A stretch of 64,000 bases of DNA from positions 141,013-205,012 of the forward strand of contig LJZQ01000004.1 of assembly GCA_001314845.1 (NCBI GenBank), given 5' to 3'. Below, one piece after another: positions 17,921 through 28,530 of this stretch (position 1 is its first letter; each line of letters begins with the position of its first letter). The stretch is from Marinobacter excellens HL-55. GTDB lineage: Bacteria; Pseudomonadota; Gammaproteobacteria; Pseudomonadales; Oleiphilaceae. The notes below the pieces were generated by a model. The model saw nothing but the letters and a program-made list of their open reading frames with translations. It had not been told where the DNA came from and did no database searches. A program made the position numbers and the translations under genes.

Positions 17921-18787
17921 CTAGGCAAACGTTTTGCCCGCCATCAGTTTCTGCACCATGGGCCTGATAATCAGGTCCATGGCCAGTGCCATTTTGGGCC
18001 CCGGAATGACCAGCGTGTCGTGGCGAGACAGGCTGCTCTGGGGGATCACCTGCAGCAACCAGCCAAGATCCACATCGGTGGCATCGCGGAAATGAATCAC
18101 CACCATGCTTTCGTCTTCTGTGGGCACATCCCGGGCAATAAAAGGATTGGAGGTATCCACCAGGGGGATGCGCTGAAAGTTGATGTGAGTATGGGAGAAC
18201 TGGGGCACGATATCGTGCACATAGTCCTCCATCCGGTTAATGATGGTCTGAACCACCGCTTCCTGACTGTAGCCCCGTTGATTGGTGTCCCGGTGAATTT
18301 TCTGGATCCACTCAAGATTTACAATGGGCACCACGCCGATCAGCAAATCAACATACTGGGCAATGTTGATGTTCTCGCTGACCACTCCGCCGTGCAGGCC
18401 CTCATAAAACAGCAGGTCGGTGTCTGACGGCAACGGCCCCCAGGGCGTGAAGGTGCCCGGCTTGTGACCGGCTCCAACCAGCGACCGGTCTTCATCGTGA
18501 ACATACTCCCGGTAGCGTCCGTTGCCGGTATGTCCATAGTCATAAAACAGCGCTTCGAGCCGATCAATATGATTGGCGGCCAGGGCAAAATGGTTGCGCT
18601 CCCCGAACTGACCCTTGGCTGCCAGCCGCGCCATTTGTTCACGGGTATAACGATGAAAACTGTCGCCGGCCACCATCGCAGCGCGGATATCTTCCCCCGC
18701 AAACAACCTTCTGAAAATCTGACCGGTGGTGGTGGTACCCGCGCCGGAAGAACCGGTAACGGCAATGATCGGATGGCGTTTGGACAT
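17921..18787 (-). CDS. prkB: Phosphoribulokinase-like P-loop kinase (PrkB)
   Basis: A 288-residue kinase with a Walker A GSSGAGTTT near residues 12-20 and the GLHGGV and RIPLVDTSNPF segments of the proteobacterial PrkB family. These proteins resemble Calvin-cycle phosphoribulokinase but occur in heterotrophs, where the true substrate is uncertain. No RuBisCO is in view, so carbon fixation should not be inferred. Confidence 0.9.
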   Translation of the reverse strand: MSKRHPIIAVTGSSGAGTTTTGQIFRRLFAGEDIRAAMVAGDSFHRYTREQMARLAAKGQFGERNHFALAANHIDRLEALFYDYGHTGNGRYREYVHDEDRSLVGAGHKPGTFTPWGPLPSDTDLLFYEGLHGGVVSENINIAQYVDLLIGVVPIVNLEWIQKIHRDTNQRGYSQEAVVQTIINRMEDYVHDIVPQFSHTHINFQRIPLVDTSNPFIARDVPTEDESMVVIHFRDATDVDLGWLLQVIPQSSLSRHDTLVIPGPKMALAMDLIIRPMVQKLMAGKTFA

Positions 18788-18805
18788 AACAGACGGGTTC
18801 CCGAA

Positions 18806-21800
18806 TCAGGTGAGGCTGGTCAGTAATCTGGGCTTTTCAACCACAAAGCCCTGAGCATAATCCACACCCAGCTGCCTCAGCATATCCAGAACCTCGCGGG
18901 ATTCAACCTGTGAGGCAATCACTTCCCGACTCATGTAGTGCGCCATATCAACCATGGACTTGACCATGGCCTTGTCGGTCTGGCTCGACATCAACTGCGC
19001 GGTAAAAGCGCTGTCGATCTTGATCAGATCCACGGGCAATGAACGCATGAACTGGAACGAATTCGGTCCACTGCCGAAGTTGCCCAGGCAGAACCGGCAA
19101 CCCAGCTCTTTCATCTCTAGCATGAAATCCGCGACCGCCTGCACATCGGCAATGGCGGAGGCTTCCGTCAGCTCAAACCACAAACGCTCGATGGGGGCGT
19201 CTTTTTCACTGAGTTTTTCGTAAATGAACTCCAGTAAGGTCTGGTCGTTCAGGGAATGCCCGGACAGGTTAATACAGACTCCGCCCACCGGATGCGGGTC
19301 GGAACCGCGATCCCGGAGCCAGTCCAGCATGTGGCCGACCACCCATCGGTCAACGGCCTGCATCCGGTCATAGCGCTCTGCCATCCGCACAAAATCGCGG
19401 CCGGTAATCAACTGGCCGCTGTCATCATACATGCTGATCAAGATTTCATACTGAGCCGCCATCTTGGCTTCGGCGTGGAGCGGAATGATCTTCTGGCACC
19501 GCAGCAGCATGCGTTCTTCATCCGGATCGGACAGGCTGGCCACGCGGGCGGCGATCTGTTCCTGCCGGGCCTGATCGTCAACACCCAGAGCGTACTCAGA
19601 CAATTTTCCGGGTCCGTTCTTGCGGGCGGCTGACAGGGCCTGCTCCGAACTTCTCAGCCAGCGTTCCGCGCTCACCAGGGCCGGCAACTCCGGTGCCAGG
19701 CCAGCGTTAGCGGACAGCTGATAAGAGCGACCGCCAAACGAAAACTCTGCAGACTCGATAGCCCCAATGACCGCTTCGGCAACCTCGGCGCCCTGCTCTG
19801 CGGCCACCAGCATGGCAAACTCGTTACCGCCCAGGCGTGCCACCGGCATACCGTCACCGACATGCTGGCAGATGAGTTCAGCCACCTGTCTGAGCGCCTC
19901 ATCACCGGCTTGAGAACCGGCGGTATCGTTAAGCAAACGAAAGCCCCGAAGATCAAGGTGCAGGAGCGCCCGGGTGTCTTCTCGCCGCGCCAGCTGCTGC
20001 TCCAGCATCCGCTCGAACTCCCGTCGGTTCAGCAACTTGGTCAGCTCGTCATGAGTCGACGCCCAGGACAACTGGTCGTATACGTTGCGCACCATCCGAT
20101 CGATGCTTTCATCCACCAGCGGACGCTCATACTGGCTGTCTGGCACAATGATGCCTTTGCGCATCTGGCGGGCCAGAGACTCAAGGTCAAGCTCCACCAC
20201 CCGCATACCCTGATGGTTCACAAAAACAAAACGGCTGAAGCCCCGGGCCACCCACACTAACCGTATAAACTGGGGCGCGTCGGGGCGGGTCTGGTCCCGC
20301 AGCCAGTCACCGGTCCGCAGCTGTTGGGCACGGCTGACCCAGCGCTGCAGGCTGCGTTGCTCCCGCTCATTGAGCGTCTGCTTGTCGGCCTTTGCCGGTT
20401 TGGCCGCCGGAATTTCAACCATTTCGGAGCTTTTGTCGGGCCTGCGGATGAGGAATTGCTTCAGTTCATCCCGAATCTGAGATGACGGCATGTGGTTGCT
20501 CGAAATTGACGCCAGCCCATCCTGGATCAGTCTCAGCAATTCCGGCAAGTTAACACTGCTGTTGGGATCATCGGCAAACGCCAGCAACGAGTCGATCACC
20601 GTCAGATAATCCTGCCACAACTGACTGTCCGCGCCCTGACGAATCCAGGTCAGTGACAACAGATCCCGCCAGCCACCTTCGAGCAAGCTCACCAGGGCCC
20701 TGGGCACCTTGCGGCCGGCGATTTTCTGGTCCACCGCCTCAGCCACAGCCGCCTTCGATTCGGCCACTTTCTGAGCACCCTCAGCAGCCGCGGTCACCCG
20801 CTCAACATTTCTTCGGTAAACCAGGTTTTGCCGGTCAATCAGGGTGTCCAGTTCCCCCAGGGTTTGCTCAAACACCCCGGTGTCCTGCTCAAATTCAGTG
20901 GCGATGCGCTGGATCAGCTCGTCCACCCGGCGCTGAACTACCGGATTCAGGCGGCCACCCTTGACGCCAAGCTGAGCCAGGCGATTCATCACACCCCGTA
21001 CCGGGCTTTCCTGGTCCTCAAAAAATGCCGGGTCCCGCATCACTACCTTCAACACCGGCACTTCCAGCTGGCGCATGCGGGCCTGGGCATAGTCACTGAG
21101 CTTCGGGCTTTCCACTACGCTGGTGAAGAAACGGTCAACAACGTCCAGGGTTTCCTGCTGATCATCATTCAGGCGGGCTTCACCCATGTCTTTGACTTTT
21201 TTGACCACCCGTTCTCGCAAGGGCATGGCGGGCTCATCCGGGCCTGCTGCCTTTAGCTGAAGCTCCTGCAGTTCACGGTGCAACTCCCCCTGCGACAGCG
21301 GCCGGGCATTCGGAGCAAAAGCCTGCTCGGGGCGCTCACCCGACTGCAATCGACTCGATTGCAATGTGTTCAGCAGATTGCGCACGGTCGAAAATGCCGT
21401 CTGCGCAGCCCGGGCGTAACCGCGGAACTCGCCGGATACGCGGTTTTTTATACTGCGCACTGACGATTCGGTGCTGGCGGGCTCTGGAGCAGCACGGCTC
21501 GCCGCAGGGGGGGGCCGCTTAGAGGGATCAGCGGATTGGGTTTTGGGGGGCTCCGGCACATCACGCTTCGCTTGCGTGTGATCGCTCAGATACTTGGACA
21601 GATCGAGATCAGGCAGCACACCGTGACGGATAAGAATGTTGTTGAGCTCATGATACAACGGTGCCAATTCTTTCAGCACCGCTTGCTCAAACGTCTTCAA
21701 ACAGACTTTTTCGACTTCCCGGGTGGCCTTGAGTTGCATCAGGGCAAGATGGAAAGCTTCGCACACCAGCGCCGGGCCAAGCGGATTCTGGTGACCGGTA

Positions 21801-22567
21801 CGGTTGGCAATATTCAGGTTGTCCAGGCGCAATTTGAGCTGCAACAGATCACCCCGATACAAGGTATCGGCACGGGTCACCATCACCCGTATCGTCAACC
21901 AGTCTTCAAACTCGTTCTTGTCGACCACAGACAACTCGGCACCCGGAACGCCTTTCTGTGCCGGCTTCAGGGGCGATTCGAGGTAACGGGCCATGTGATG
22001 CCAAAGCACCCGCTGGCGAGCCTGCAGCTGACCGGCAGCATCCATGTATTCATTGGCCAACTGATCGTTCGGTGCTTTCTGTGCGGCTTTTCGCAGCGCA
22101 TCGGCGGTCTGCACGAAACAGGCGTCCATCAGGGGCTCGATAAATCGAGTCACCGTCTTGGCACACTGGTGCAACACAAACTGAACCCGTTCGCTGGGCG
22201 CTCTCAAGGATGAGCGAGACTGGTCGCCGGAACTGCCGCACAGTTGCAGCATCGCATTCACCGCTTCCGGATTGGAACGGGTAAAGTTAACACCCATGGC
22301 GCCGTCAATTCGACGCACAGTCCTTACATGCAGCTCATGCCGGCGCTGGCCATCGATACCCCTAAAGCGTACTACCAGCTCGGGCGGCTGATGTTGTGCG
22401 AATGCCCGGTCAAGCTTGCGGGAAGTTTGCCCGGAATAGCGAATGAACAAACCTTCCCCACAAAAGTCCGCAATCTGGCAGGGCAAGGCATTGCCTTGTC
22501 CATCCTCGATCTGCGCGGCGAGTTTAATGGGTTGTCGGATACTGGTACGGCGATCTTTCGGATCCAT
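18806..22567 (-). CDS. PilZ-DUF1631-GGDEF-EAL protein, catalytic sites degenerate
   Basis: A 1253-residue cytosolic protein. An N-terminal PilZ-type domain (about 5-105; RRTSIRQPIKL start, DFCGEGLFI) could bind c-di-GMP. A long DUF1631 region follows (about 130-800), then GGDEF and EAL domains. The cyclase motif is GGNEF (913-917). In the EAL domain the metal-binding DDFGSG is GNFGSG (G1162-N1163) and the late EGVE is replaced by SQVE, so phosphodiesterase activity is unlikely. It probably acts as a c-di-GMP sensor or scaffold. AGGTAG precedes the ATG. Confidence 0.88.
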   Translation of the reverse strand: MDPKDRRTSIRQPIKLAAQIEDGQGNALPCQIADFCGEGLFIRYSGQTSRKLDRAFAQHQPPELVVRFRGIDGQRRHELHVRTVRRIDGAMGVNFTRSNPEAVNAMLQLCGSSGDQSRSSLRAPSERVQFVLHQCAKTVTRFIEPLMDACFVQTADALRKAAQKAPNDQLANEYMDAAGQLQARQRVLWHHMARYLESPLKPAQKGVPGAELSVVDKNEFEDWLTIRVMVTRADTLYRGDLLQLKLRLDNLNIANRTGHQNPLGPALVCEAFHLALMQLKATREVEKVCLKTFEQAVLKELAPLYHELNNILIRHGVLPDLDLSKYLSDHTQAKRDVPEPPKTQSADPSKRPPPAASRAAPEPASTESSVRSIKNRVSGEFRGYARAAQTAFSTVRNLLNTLQSSRLQSGERPEQAFAPNARPLSQGELHRELQELQLKAAGPDEPAMPLRERVVKKVKDMGEARLNDDQQETLDVVDRFFTSVVESPKLSDYAQARMRQLEVPVLKVVMRDPAFFEDQESPVRGVMNRLAQLGVKGGRLNPVVQRRVDELIQRIATEFEQDTGVFEQTLGELDTLIDRQNLVYRRNVERVTAAAEGAQKVAESKAAVAEAVDQKIAGRKVPRALVSLLEGGWRDLLSLTWIRQGADSQLWQDYLTVIDSLLAFADDPNSSVNLPELLRLIQDGLASISSNHMPSSQIRDELKQFLIRRPDKSSEMVEIPAAKPAKADKQTLNEREQRSLQRWVSRAQQLRTGDWLRDQTRPDAPQFIRLVWVARGFSRFVFVNHQGMRVVELDLESLARQMRKGIIVPDSQYERPLVDESIDRMVRNVYDQLSWASTHDELTKLLNRREFERMLEQQLARREDTRALLHLDLRGFRLLNDTAGSQAGDEALRQVAELICQHVGDGMPVARLGGNEFAMLVAAEQGAEVAEAVIGAIESAEFSFGGRSYQLSANAGLAPELPALVSAERWLRSSEQALSAARKNGPGKLSEYALGVDDQARQEQIAARVASLSDPDEERMLLRCQKIIPLHAEAKMAAQYEILISMYDDSGQLITGRDFVRMAERYDRMQAVDRWVVGHMLDWLRDRGSDPHPVGGVCINLSGHSLNDQTLLEFIYEKLSEKDAPIERLWFELTEASAIADVQAVADFMLEMKELGCRFCLGNFGSGPNSFQFMRSLPVDLIKIDSAFTAQLMSSQTDKAMVKSMVDMAHYMSREVIASQVESREVLDMLRQLGVDYAQGFVVEKPRLLTSLT

Positions 22568-22765
22568 GAACTACCTGATCAATTTATAAGCCGTCTTGGC
22601 CGCCAAGTCAGAGCGCATTGGCGAACATCCCTGATTCGGTGGCTATGGCCACCTGCTATGATATGCATGAAAGCTGATTTGCGCCCGGCTAACAAGGCGC
22701 GGGGGCTGCCAGGCAAACACCCGGTCGGAACACCGGTAACACTCATAATCATAATAGTCTGTTTC
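22568..22765. promoter_or_regulatory. Divergent intergenic region
   Basis: 198 bp between the DUF1631 gene and the aminopeptidase gene; both promoters must lie here. I found no convincing paired -35/-10 box and no strong operator. Confidence 0.4.
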
Positions 22766-23836
22766 ATGAGACAGCTTAGTCAGATCTATCTTGTTTTGCT
22801 ACTGTTAGCAGGGCTCCAAGGGTGTACGACCATTGGCTACTACGGCCAGGCCGTGGGCGGCCATTTGTCACTGATGATGCGTGGCCAACCGGTCCAATCC
22901 GTCTTGACTGACCCACAAATCAGCCCGGAGCTTCAGCGCCAGCTGGAGGTGGCCCAGTCTGCCCGCAATTTTGCCCAAGACACCCTGCAATTGCCGGTCG
23001 GTGGGGCATTTACCGACTATGTCGAGCTGAATCACCCCTGGGTGGTGGTCAACCTGGTGGCGGTTCCCGAATTATCCCTTGAGCCCCACCAATGGTGCTA
23101 CCCGATCATCGGCTGCCAAGCCTATCGAGGCTACTTCAACCTTGAGTGGGCACGCAAGGAACAAGCCCGGTTTGACGAGCAGGGTTTCGACACCTTCATC
23201 GGTGCCGTCACCGCCTATTCTACCCTGGGCTGGTTTGACGACCCATTGCACACCGGGTTTACCAATCTACCGGAAGACCGGATGGTCGCTCTGATCTTTC
23301 ATGAGCTGGCGCATCGGGCGGTCTACATCAAGGAAGACACCGCCTTCAATGAAAGCTTTGCCACCGCGGTGGAGCTGGAGGGCCTTAAACGCTGGCTGGA
23401 GCGCGAACACTCGCACTCCGGCTTTGAACGGGCTTTGCTCAGGCTGGACCACCGTAACAATACGCTGAAGCTGGTCAATCAGGCCAGCCAGCAATTACAG
23501 GCGCTGTTCGAGCAACAGGAGCTACTGGGTGTTGACGCTTTAAGGCAGCAGAAAACTTCGATTCTAGAGGAGCTGGCCCAACACTATGCACTACTCTCCG
23601 AGGAATATCCTGAGCCGGGCCCCTTCGGTGTGCCCCCGGTGCAGCTCAACAACGCCAATGTCGCCCTGTTCCAGCAGTACAATCGGTACGTACCTGCGTT
23701 CCGGCAACTGTTGAGGGATAACGGCGAGGACTTTGGGGAGTTTTACCGAGCAGTAGAAGCACTGTCGCGCCAGAACGCCACAGAGCGGGAGCAAGCGCTC
23801 ACTGCTCTGTCAGAGCGGTTTGTAGAACACCTTTGA
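22766..23836 (+). CDS. Lipoprotein zinc aminopeptidase (PF10023-like)
   Basis: A 356-residue predicted lipoprotein (lipobox LQGC) with the zinc-protease motif HELAHR near residue 178 and a downstream NESFATAVE glutamate ligand. This matches the putative aminopeptidase family of COG4324. Conserved YYGQAVGGH follows the lipid anchor. The ATG at 22766 gives a clean signal peptide; upstream codons in frame overlap the divergent gene. Its 3' end overlaps the convergent argA by 27 bp. Confidence 0.87.
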   Translation: MRQLSQIYLVLLLLAGLQGCTTIGYYGQAVGGHLSLMMRGQPVQSVLTDPQISPELQRQLEVAQSARNFAQDTLQLPVGGAFTDYVELNHPWVVVNLVAVPELSLEPHQWCYPIIGCQAYRGYFNLEWARKEQARFDEQGFDTFIGAVTAYSTLGWFDDPLHTGFTNLPEDRMVALIFHELAHRAVYIKEDTAFNESFATAVELEGLKRWLEREHSHSGFERALLRLDHRNNTLKLVNQASQQLQALFEQQELLGVDALRQQKTSILEELAQHYALLSEEYPEPGPFGVPPVQLNNANVALFQQYNRYVPAFRQLLRDNGEDFGEFYRAVEALSRQNATEREQALTALSERFVEHL

Positions 23837-25117
23837 ATTGCGCTGGGTGTTGTATGACGCCAGTTTGGGACCTGGCAGATCCTGCACCGCGGTCGGCAAA
23901 AAGCCACGTTCCCGGAACCAGTGTTCAGTCTGGGTGGTGAGCACAAACAGCTTGCGAATGCCTTGGGCCCGGGCCAGCTTTTCAACCATGGCCAGAATAT
24001 CGTCACCTCGGCCAGCCCGCCGGTATGACGGATCAACTGCAAAGCAGGACAACTCGCCGGTGCCTTCGTCCGGATAATGGTAAAGCGCGGCGCAGCCAAC
24101 AATGGTGCCATCACGCTCGGCCACTACAAAACGGTCAACCTCCGTCTCCAGCATTTCCCGGGAGCGACGCACCAAGATACCTTGCTCTTCCAGGGGCTGG
24201 ATCAACTCCAGTATGCCGCCAATGTCTTCCACCCGGGCCTGACGAATCTGCTCGTAATTGTCGCCGCTGACCAGAGTTCCTGAGCCGTCCCGAGTGAACA
24301 TCTCCTCGAGCAGTGCGCCGTCTTCGGCGTAACTGATGATGTGAGCCCGGCGCACGCCTTTAATGCAGGCATCGCACGCTGCCTTCAGCAGAGCAGCATC
24401 GTGGCCGGTCACCGCATTGTCGTTCAGGCGCTCGGACGCCTGCCGGGCAGAGAGTTCACGGATCAGTGAGCCGTCTTCTTCGAGCAGGCCTTCATCGTCA
24501 ATGAACACGATCAGTTTTTCGGCCTGCAAGGCGGCCGCCACCTGACTGCCAACGTCCTCGTAGGAGAGGTTGAAAGCGTCACCCGTGGGCGAATAGCCCA
24601 GTGGTGGCAGCAGTACGATATGGCCCAATTCAAGCAACTGTTCGATGCCCCGGGTGTCGACCCGACGGACTTTACCGGTGTAGCCGAAATCCACACCATC
24701 AAGCACACCAACCGGCTTGGCGGTGACGTAGTTGCCACTAGTGACCCGGATCCTGGCGTTGTGCATGGGGGAATTAACCAGACCCATAGACAGCTGGCTT
24801 TCCAGGTAAGCTCGCAAGCCCCCGATGGCTTCCATGACCAAAGGCAAGTGGTCATCTGGAGTGATCCGCAGGCCACGGGCGAAGGTGGATTCCAGACCGG
24901 CGTCATCCAGGCGCGACTGGATCTGCGGGCGACCGCCGAAGGCCACCACCAAACGCACACCCAGACTGCTGAGCAGAGCGATGTCGTGAATGATATTGAT
25001 GAAATTGCGATGCTCGATAGCATCGCCAGGCATGGTCAGAACAACGGTTCGGCCGCGATGAGCGTTGATGTACGGAGATGAATGGCGGAATCCGTGCAGC
25101 CAGTCGTTCGATTTCAA
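23810..25117 (-). CDS. argA: Amino-acid N-acetyltransferase (N-acetylglutamate synthase)
   Basis: A 435-residue cytosolic enzyme for the first step of arginine synthesis: glutamate + acetyl-CoA. An N-terminal amino-acid-kinase domain (FRHSSPYINAHRG start, VAFGGRPQI) is followed by a GNAT acetyltransferase domain (YRRAGRGDDIL near 385). It is the classical ArgA, probably inhibited by arginine. I place the start at TTG 25117: GGGGAG lies directly upstream and the N-terminus then fits Pseudomonas ArgA. An upstream TTG (25144) and GTG (25138) remain possible. It is the last gene of a long leftward arginine/CoA run. Confidence 0.93.
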   Translation of the reverse strand: MKSNDWLHGFRHSSPYINAHRGRTVVLTMPGDAIEHRNFINIIHDIALLSSLGVRLVVAFGGRPQIQSRLDDAGLESTFARGLRITPDDHLPLVMEAIGGLRAYLESQLSMGLVNSPMHNARIRVTSGNYVTAKPVGVLDGVDFGYTGKVRRVDTRGIEQLLELGHIVLLPPLGYSPTGDAFNLSYEDVGSQVAAALQAEKLIVFIDDEGLLEEDGSLIRELSARQASERLNDNAVTGHDAALLKAACDACIKGVRRAHIISYAEDGALLEEMFTRDGSGTLVSGDNYEQIRQARVEDIGGILELIQPLEEQGILVRRSREMLETEVDRFVVAERDGTIVGCAALYHYPDEGTGELSCFAVDPSYRRAGRGDDILAMVEKLARAQGIRKLFVLTTQTEHWFRERGFLPTAVQDLPGPKLASYNTQRNSKVFYKPL

Positions 25118-25134
25118 ACCTTGCTCCCCTTCCT

Positions 25135-26304
25135 TCACAGACAAAATTGTTTGATCAGCCCGCGCAAGATATCCACGGTCGGTTGTAATTGCGACATCTC
25201 GATAAACTCATCCGGCTGGTGAGCCTGGTCGATGGACCCCGGGCCCATTACCAGGGTTTCCAGACCCAGCTTCTGCAACCAGGGTGCTTCGGTGGCGAAG
25301 GCAACCGCATGGGCGGTGTGGCCGGTGAGTTTCTCACAGGCCTTGACCAGAGCCGCATCGGCCGGGGTTTCAAACGGCGGTACGCCATCAAACAGGGGCT
25401 CAAAGGTCAGGTTCAGCTGCCGGCGTTCGGCCAGCGGCTGAATCCGGGTCAGAATGCTCTGACGCAGTGTGTCCATGTTCATACCCGGCAACGGGCGCAG
25501 ATCAAAGTGCAGTTCGCACTGGGCACAGATCCGGTTGGGGTTGTCGCCACCGTGGATGCAGCCGAGGTTCAGGGTGGGCACTTGTACCTTGAAGTTGGGG
25601 TTCTGGTACTTGTCTTGCCATTCGCCGCGCAACTTCAGCAATTCGCCCATGGCTTCGTGCATGCCTTCAAGTGCGTTGCGGCCGAGATCCGGGTTGGAAG
25701 AGTGGCCAGATTGGCCATCAAACCGGAGCCGCTCCATCATGATGCCTTTGTGCATCCGCACCGGCCGCAGACTGGTGGGTTCTCCGATCACCGCGTAGCG
25801 GGCTTTCGGTTTGCCGGCTTCAGCCAGTGCACGGGCACCGTTCATCGAGCTTTCTTCGTCGGCGGTGGCCAGGATAATCAAGGGCTGCTGCAAAGGCTGA
25901 TCAACAAAGGCTTTGGCGGCTTCAATCGCCAGCGGGAAAAAGCCTTTCATGTCGCAGGTACCCAGACCGTACCAGCGGTTGTCTTTTTCGGTCAGGGTAA
26001 AAGGATCGCTCTGCCAGCGTTTGTCGTCGAACGGCACGGTGTCGGTATGGCCAGACAGCACCAGGCCGCCGGAGCCGCTGCCGAGAGTAGCAATCAGATT
26101 GTATTTACCAGGCATGCCCGGCACTTCCAGGATATCGACTGCGAAACCCATCGGCTCCAGCCATTCCGCCAGGGTACGAACCACCGCTTCGTTGCTGTGA
26201 TCCCAGTCCGGCGACGCGCTGCTGATAGACGGCAGCGAGATCAGCCGAGTCAGCATCTCGCGGATACCCGGTACCGAGTTTGCGTTGTCAGTGCCTTGCA
26301 CCAT
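25135..26304 (-). CDS. argE: Acetylornithine deacetylase
   Basis: A 389-residue M20-family metalloenzyme that removes acetate from N-acetylornithine. Zinc and catalytic motifs are GHTDTVPFD, GTCDMKGF, TADEESSMNGA and the C-terminal GPGSIDQAHQPDE. GGGAGG lies 5 bp before the ATG at 26304, which decides this start against a longer frame to 26358. It is preceded by an LSm-like protein gene and followed by argA after 17 bp. Confidence 0.95.
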   Translation of the reverse strand: MVQGTDNANSVPGIREMLTRLISLPSISSASPDWDHSNEAVVRTLAEWLEPMGFAVDILEVPGMPGKYNLIATLGSGSGGLVLSGHTDTVPFDDKRWQSDPFTLTEKDNRWYGLGTCDMKGFFPLAIEAAKAFVDQPLQQPLIILATADEESSMNGARALAEAGKPKARYAVIGEPTSLRPVRMHKGIMMERLRFDGQSGHSSNPDLGRNALEGMHEAMGELLKLRGEWQDKYQNPNFKVQVPTLNLGCIHGGDNPNRICAQCELHFDLRPLPGMNMDTLRQSILTRIQPLAERRQLNLTFEPLFDGVPPFETPADAALVKACEKLTGHTAHAVAFATEAPWLQKLGLETLVMGPGSIDQAHQPDEFIEMSQLQPTVDILRGLIKQFCL

Positions 26305-26326
26305 GTCAGCCTCCCGGCCATTGACG

Positions 26327-27571
26327 TCAGTCTGACCGGCCCCGCCGCCAGACTTCAAATTGCCTGATCGCCCGGATCAGTATCGGATAAGCCACTTCGC
26401 CACCGGCCACGGTGCGCGACACTTCCAGCTCGCGCTCCCCGACACTGACCAGGCGACCTTCCACCTGGTTTTCGTTAGACAGTGTCACCCGAACCTGGCG
26501 CCCGATCCATTGCTGAGCGCTGTCCAGCTCCTGCGCATACCACTGCGCAACACCCGGCTGCTCCCGGGGCACCACCGGCTCCAGAGCTTCCAGCGGAAGC
26601 TGCGGCGCCGGCGCCTCTACCTCTGTGAGGTAGATGTCGGGCACGCCGGCACCGTTATAAAAGACCGACTGGGCAGTTGTGGCCTCGCCCTCTGATCTAA
26701 CGGGAATACCCAGGATTTCAGAGCGGGGCTGAATAGCAACAATCAGCTCGCCACCCTCAGTCAGCCATTGGCGATACAAGGCCAGCATCTGATCGCTGGC
26801 CTGATAACCGCGGGCTTGCAGGCCAGCCTCCAATGCAGCCACGGCGTTACCCGCCCATTCCTGTACTTCCAGCCCGGTTTCTCTGGCGCAATAGGCCGAG
26901 AGACGTCGCATCAGACCCGCGTCGCGAAAAGTCACACTCATCGGTTGGGCACTGCTCGACAAGGTCGCCTCCCATCCGGAGAGGGCGATCCGGGCACCGG
27001 GCCAGTCCAGTTCCAGACTGCCCGTGGTGGCGGTGTTCAGCTCGGCCCGGATACCCTCCGCCCGTTGTTCCAGTCGCAGATCACCCTCAATCGCCGAAAT
27101 GCCCATGCGCATGAGGTCACCGCTACCGATTTGCTGGCGTGGATCGGGCGCACAGGCCAGAGCAACCAGCGGTGTCAGCCCGGAGTCAACCTCGGCACCG
27201 GCCGTCACCCAATTACGAAACATGGTTGGTTCCAGCACCATACTGGCTTGCTCAATAACCAACTGCCAGGATGCGGGCAAAGGGGCCGGAGTTGCCAGTG
27301 TCGCCAACAAGGCCTGAGGCGAGCCGGCATCAAACTCAAGCACACCCAGCTCCAGAGGCTGGGTTAACCGGAAGTTTTGCCACCGGGACTGTTTCAGAAT
27401 CACCCGACCATCCAGAGAAGATCCGATGCTACCGCGCTCCAGAACGCCGTAGTCCGAAAGTTCGGCGCGGGCCTCTGACATGCGTTGATCGGTCAGCCAC
27501 CAGACGCCTGCCTTGAAGCCGGCGAACGCCAAAATTCCCACAATGATCAGAAATGACAACAGGCGTTTCAT
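26327..27571 (-). CDS. Membrane-anchored protein with C-terminal LSm-like segment
   Basis: A 414-residue protein without a recognised name. Residues about 4-24 form one membrane anchor, so the rest is probably periplasmic. The middle is a long beta-rich region with two-cysteine spacing of uncertain meaning. The last 60 residues (GRQVRVTLSNENQVEGRL, then EVSRTVAGGEVAYPI) have the strand pattern of an Sm/LSm-type barrel. It sits between argB and argE with gaps of 23 and 22 bp, so it belongs to the arginine run. GGAG precedes the ATG. Confidence 0.75.
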   Translation of the reverse strand: MKRLLSFLIIVGILAFAGFKAGVWWLTDQRMSEARAELSDYGVLERGSIGSSLDGRVILKQSRWQNFRLTQPLELGVLEFDAGSPQALLATLATPAPLPASWQLVIEQASMVLEPTMFRNWVTAGAEVDSGLTPLVALACAPDPRQQIGSGDLMRMGISAIEGDLRLEQRAEGIRAELNTATTGSLELDWPGARIALSGWEATLSSSAQPMSVTFRDAGLMRRLSAYCARETGLEVQEWAGNAVAALEAGLQARGYQASDQMLALYRQWLTEGGELIVAIQPRSEILGIPVRSEGEATTAQSVFYNGAGVPDIYLTEVEAPAPQLPLEALEPVVPREQPGVAQWYAQELDSAQQWIGRQVRVTLSNENQVEGRLVSVGERELEVSRTVAGGEVAYPILIRAIRQFEVWRRGRSD

Positions 27572-27594
27572 CCGGTTGCTCCGGCTCAGGTGAA

Positions 27595-28500
<906 letters not shown>

Positions 28501-28530
28501 TCATTCCTTGCTGTCAGAAAATAAGTAGGT

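Noticed and set aside
17921..18787. Calvin-cycle carbon fixation from the phosphoribulokinase-like gene together with the sulfur genes
   Set aside because: The protein belongs to the PrkB group found in heterotrophs, and no RuBisCO or other Calvin gene is in the window.
25189..26367. A 392-codon plus-strand frame opposite argE
   Set aside because: Antisense shadow of argE; compositionally biased and without motifs.
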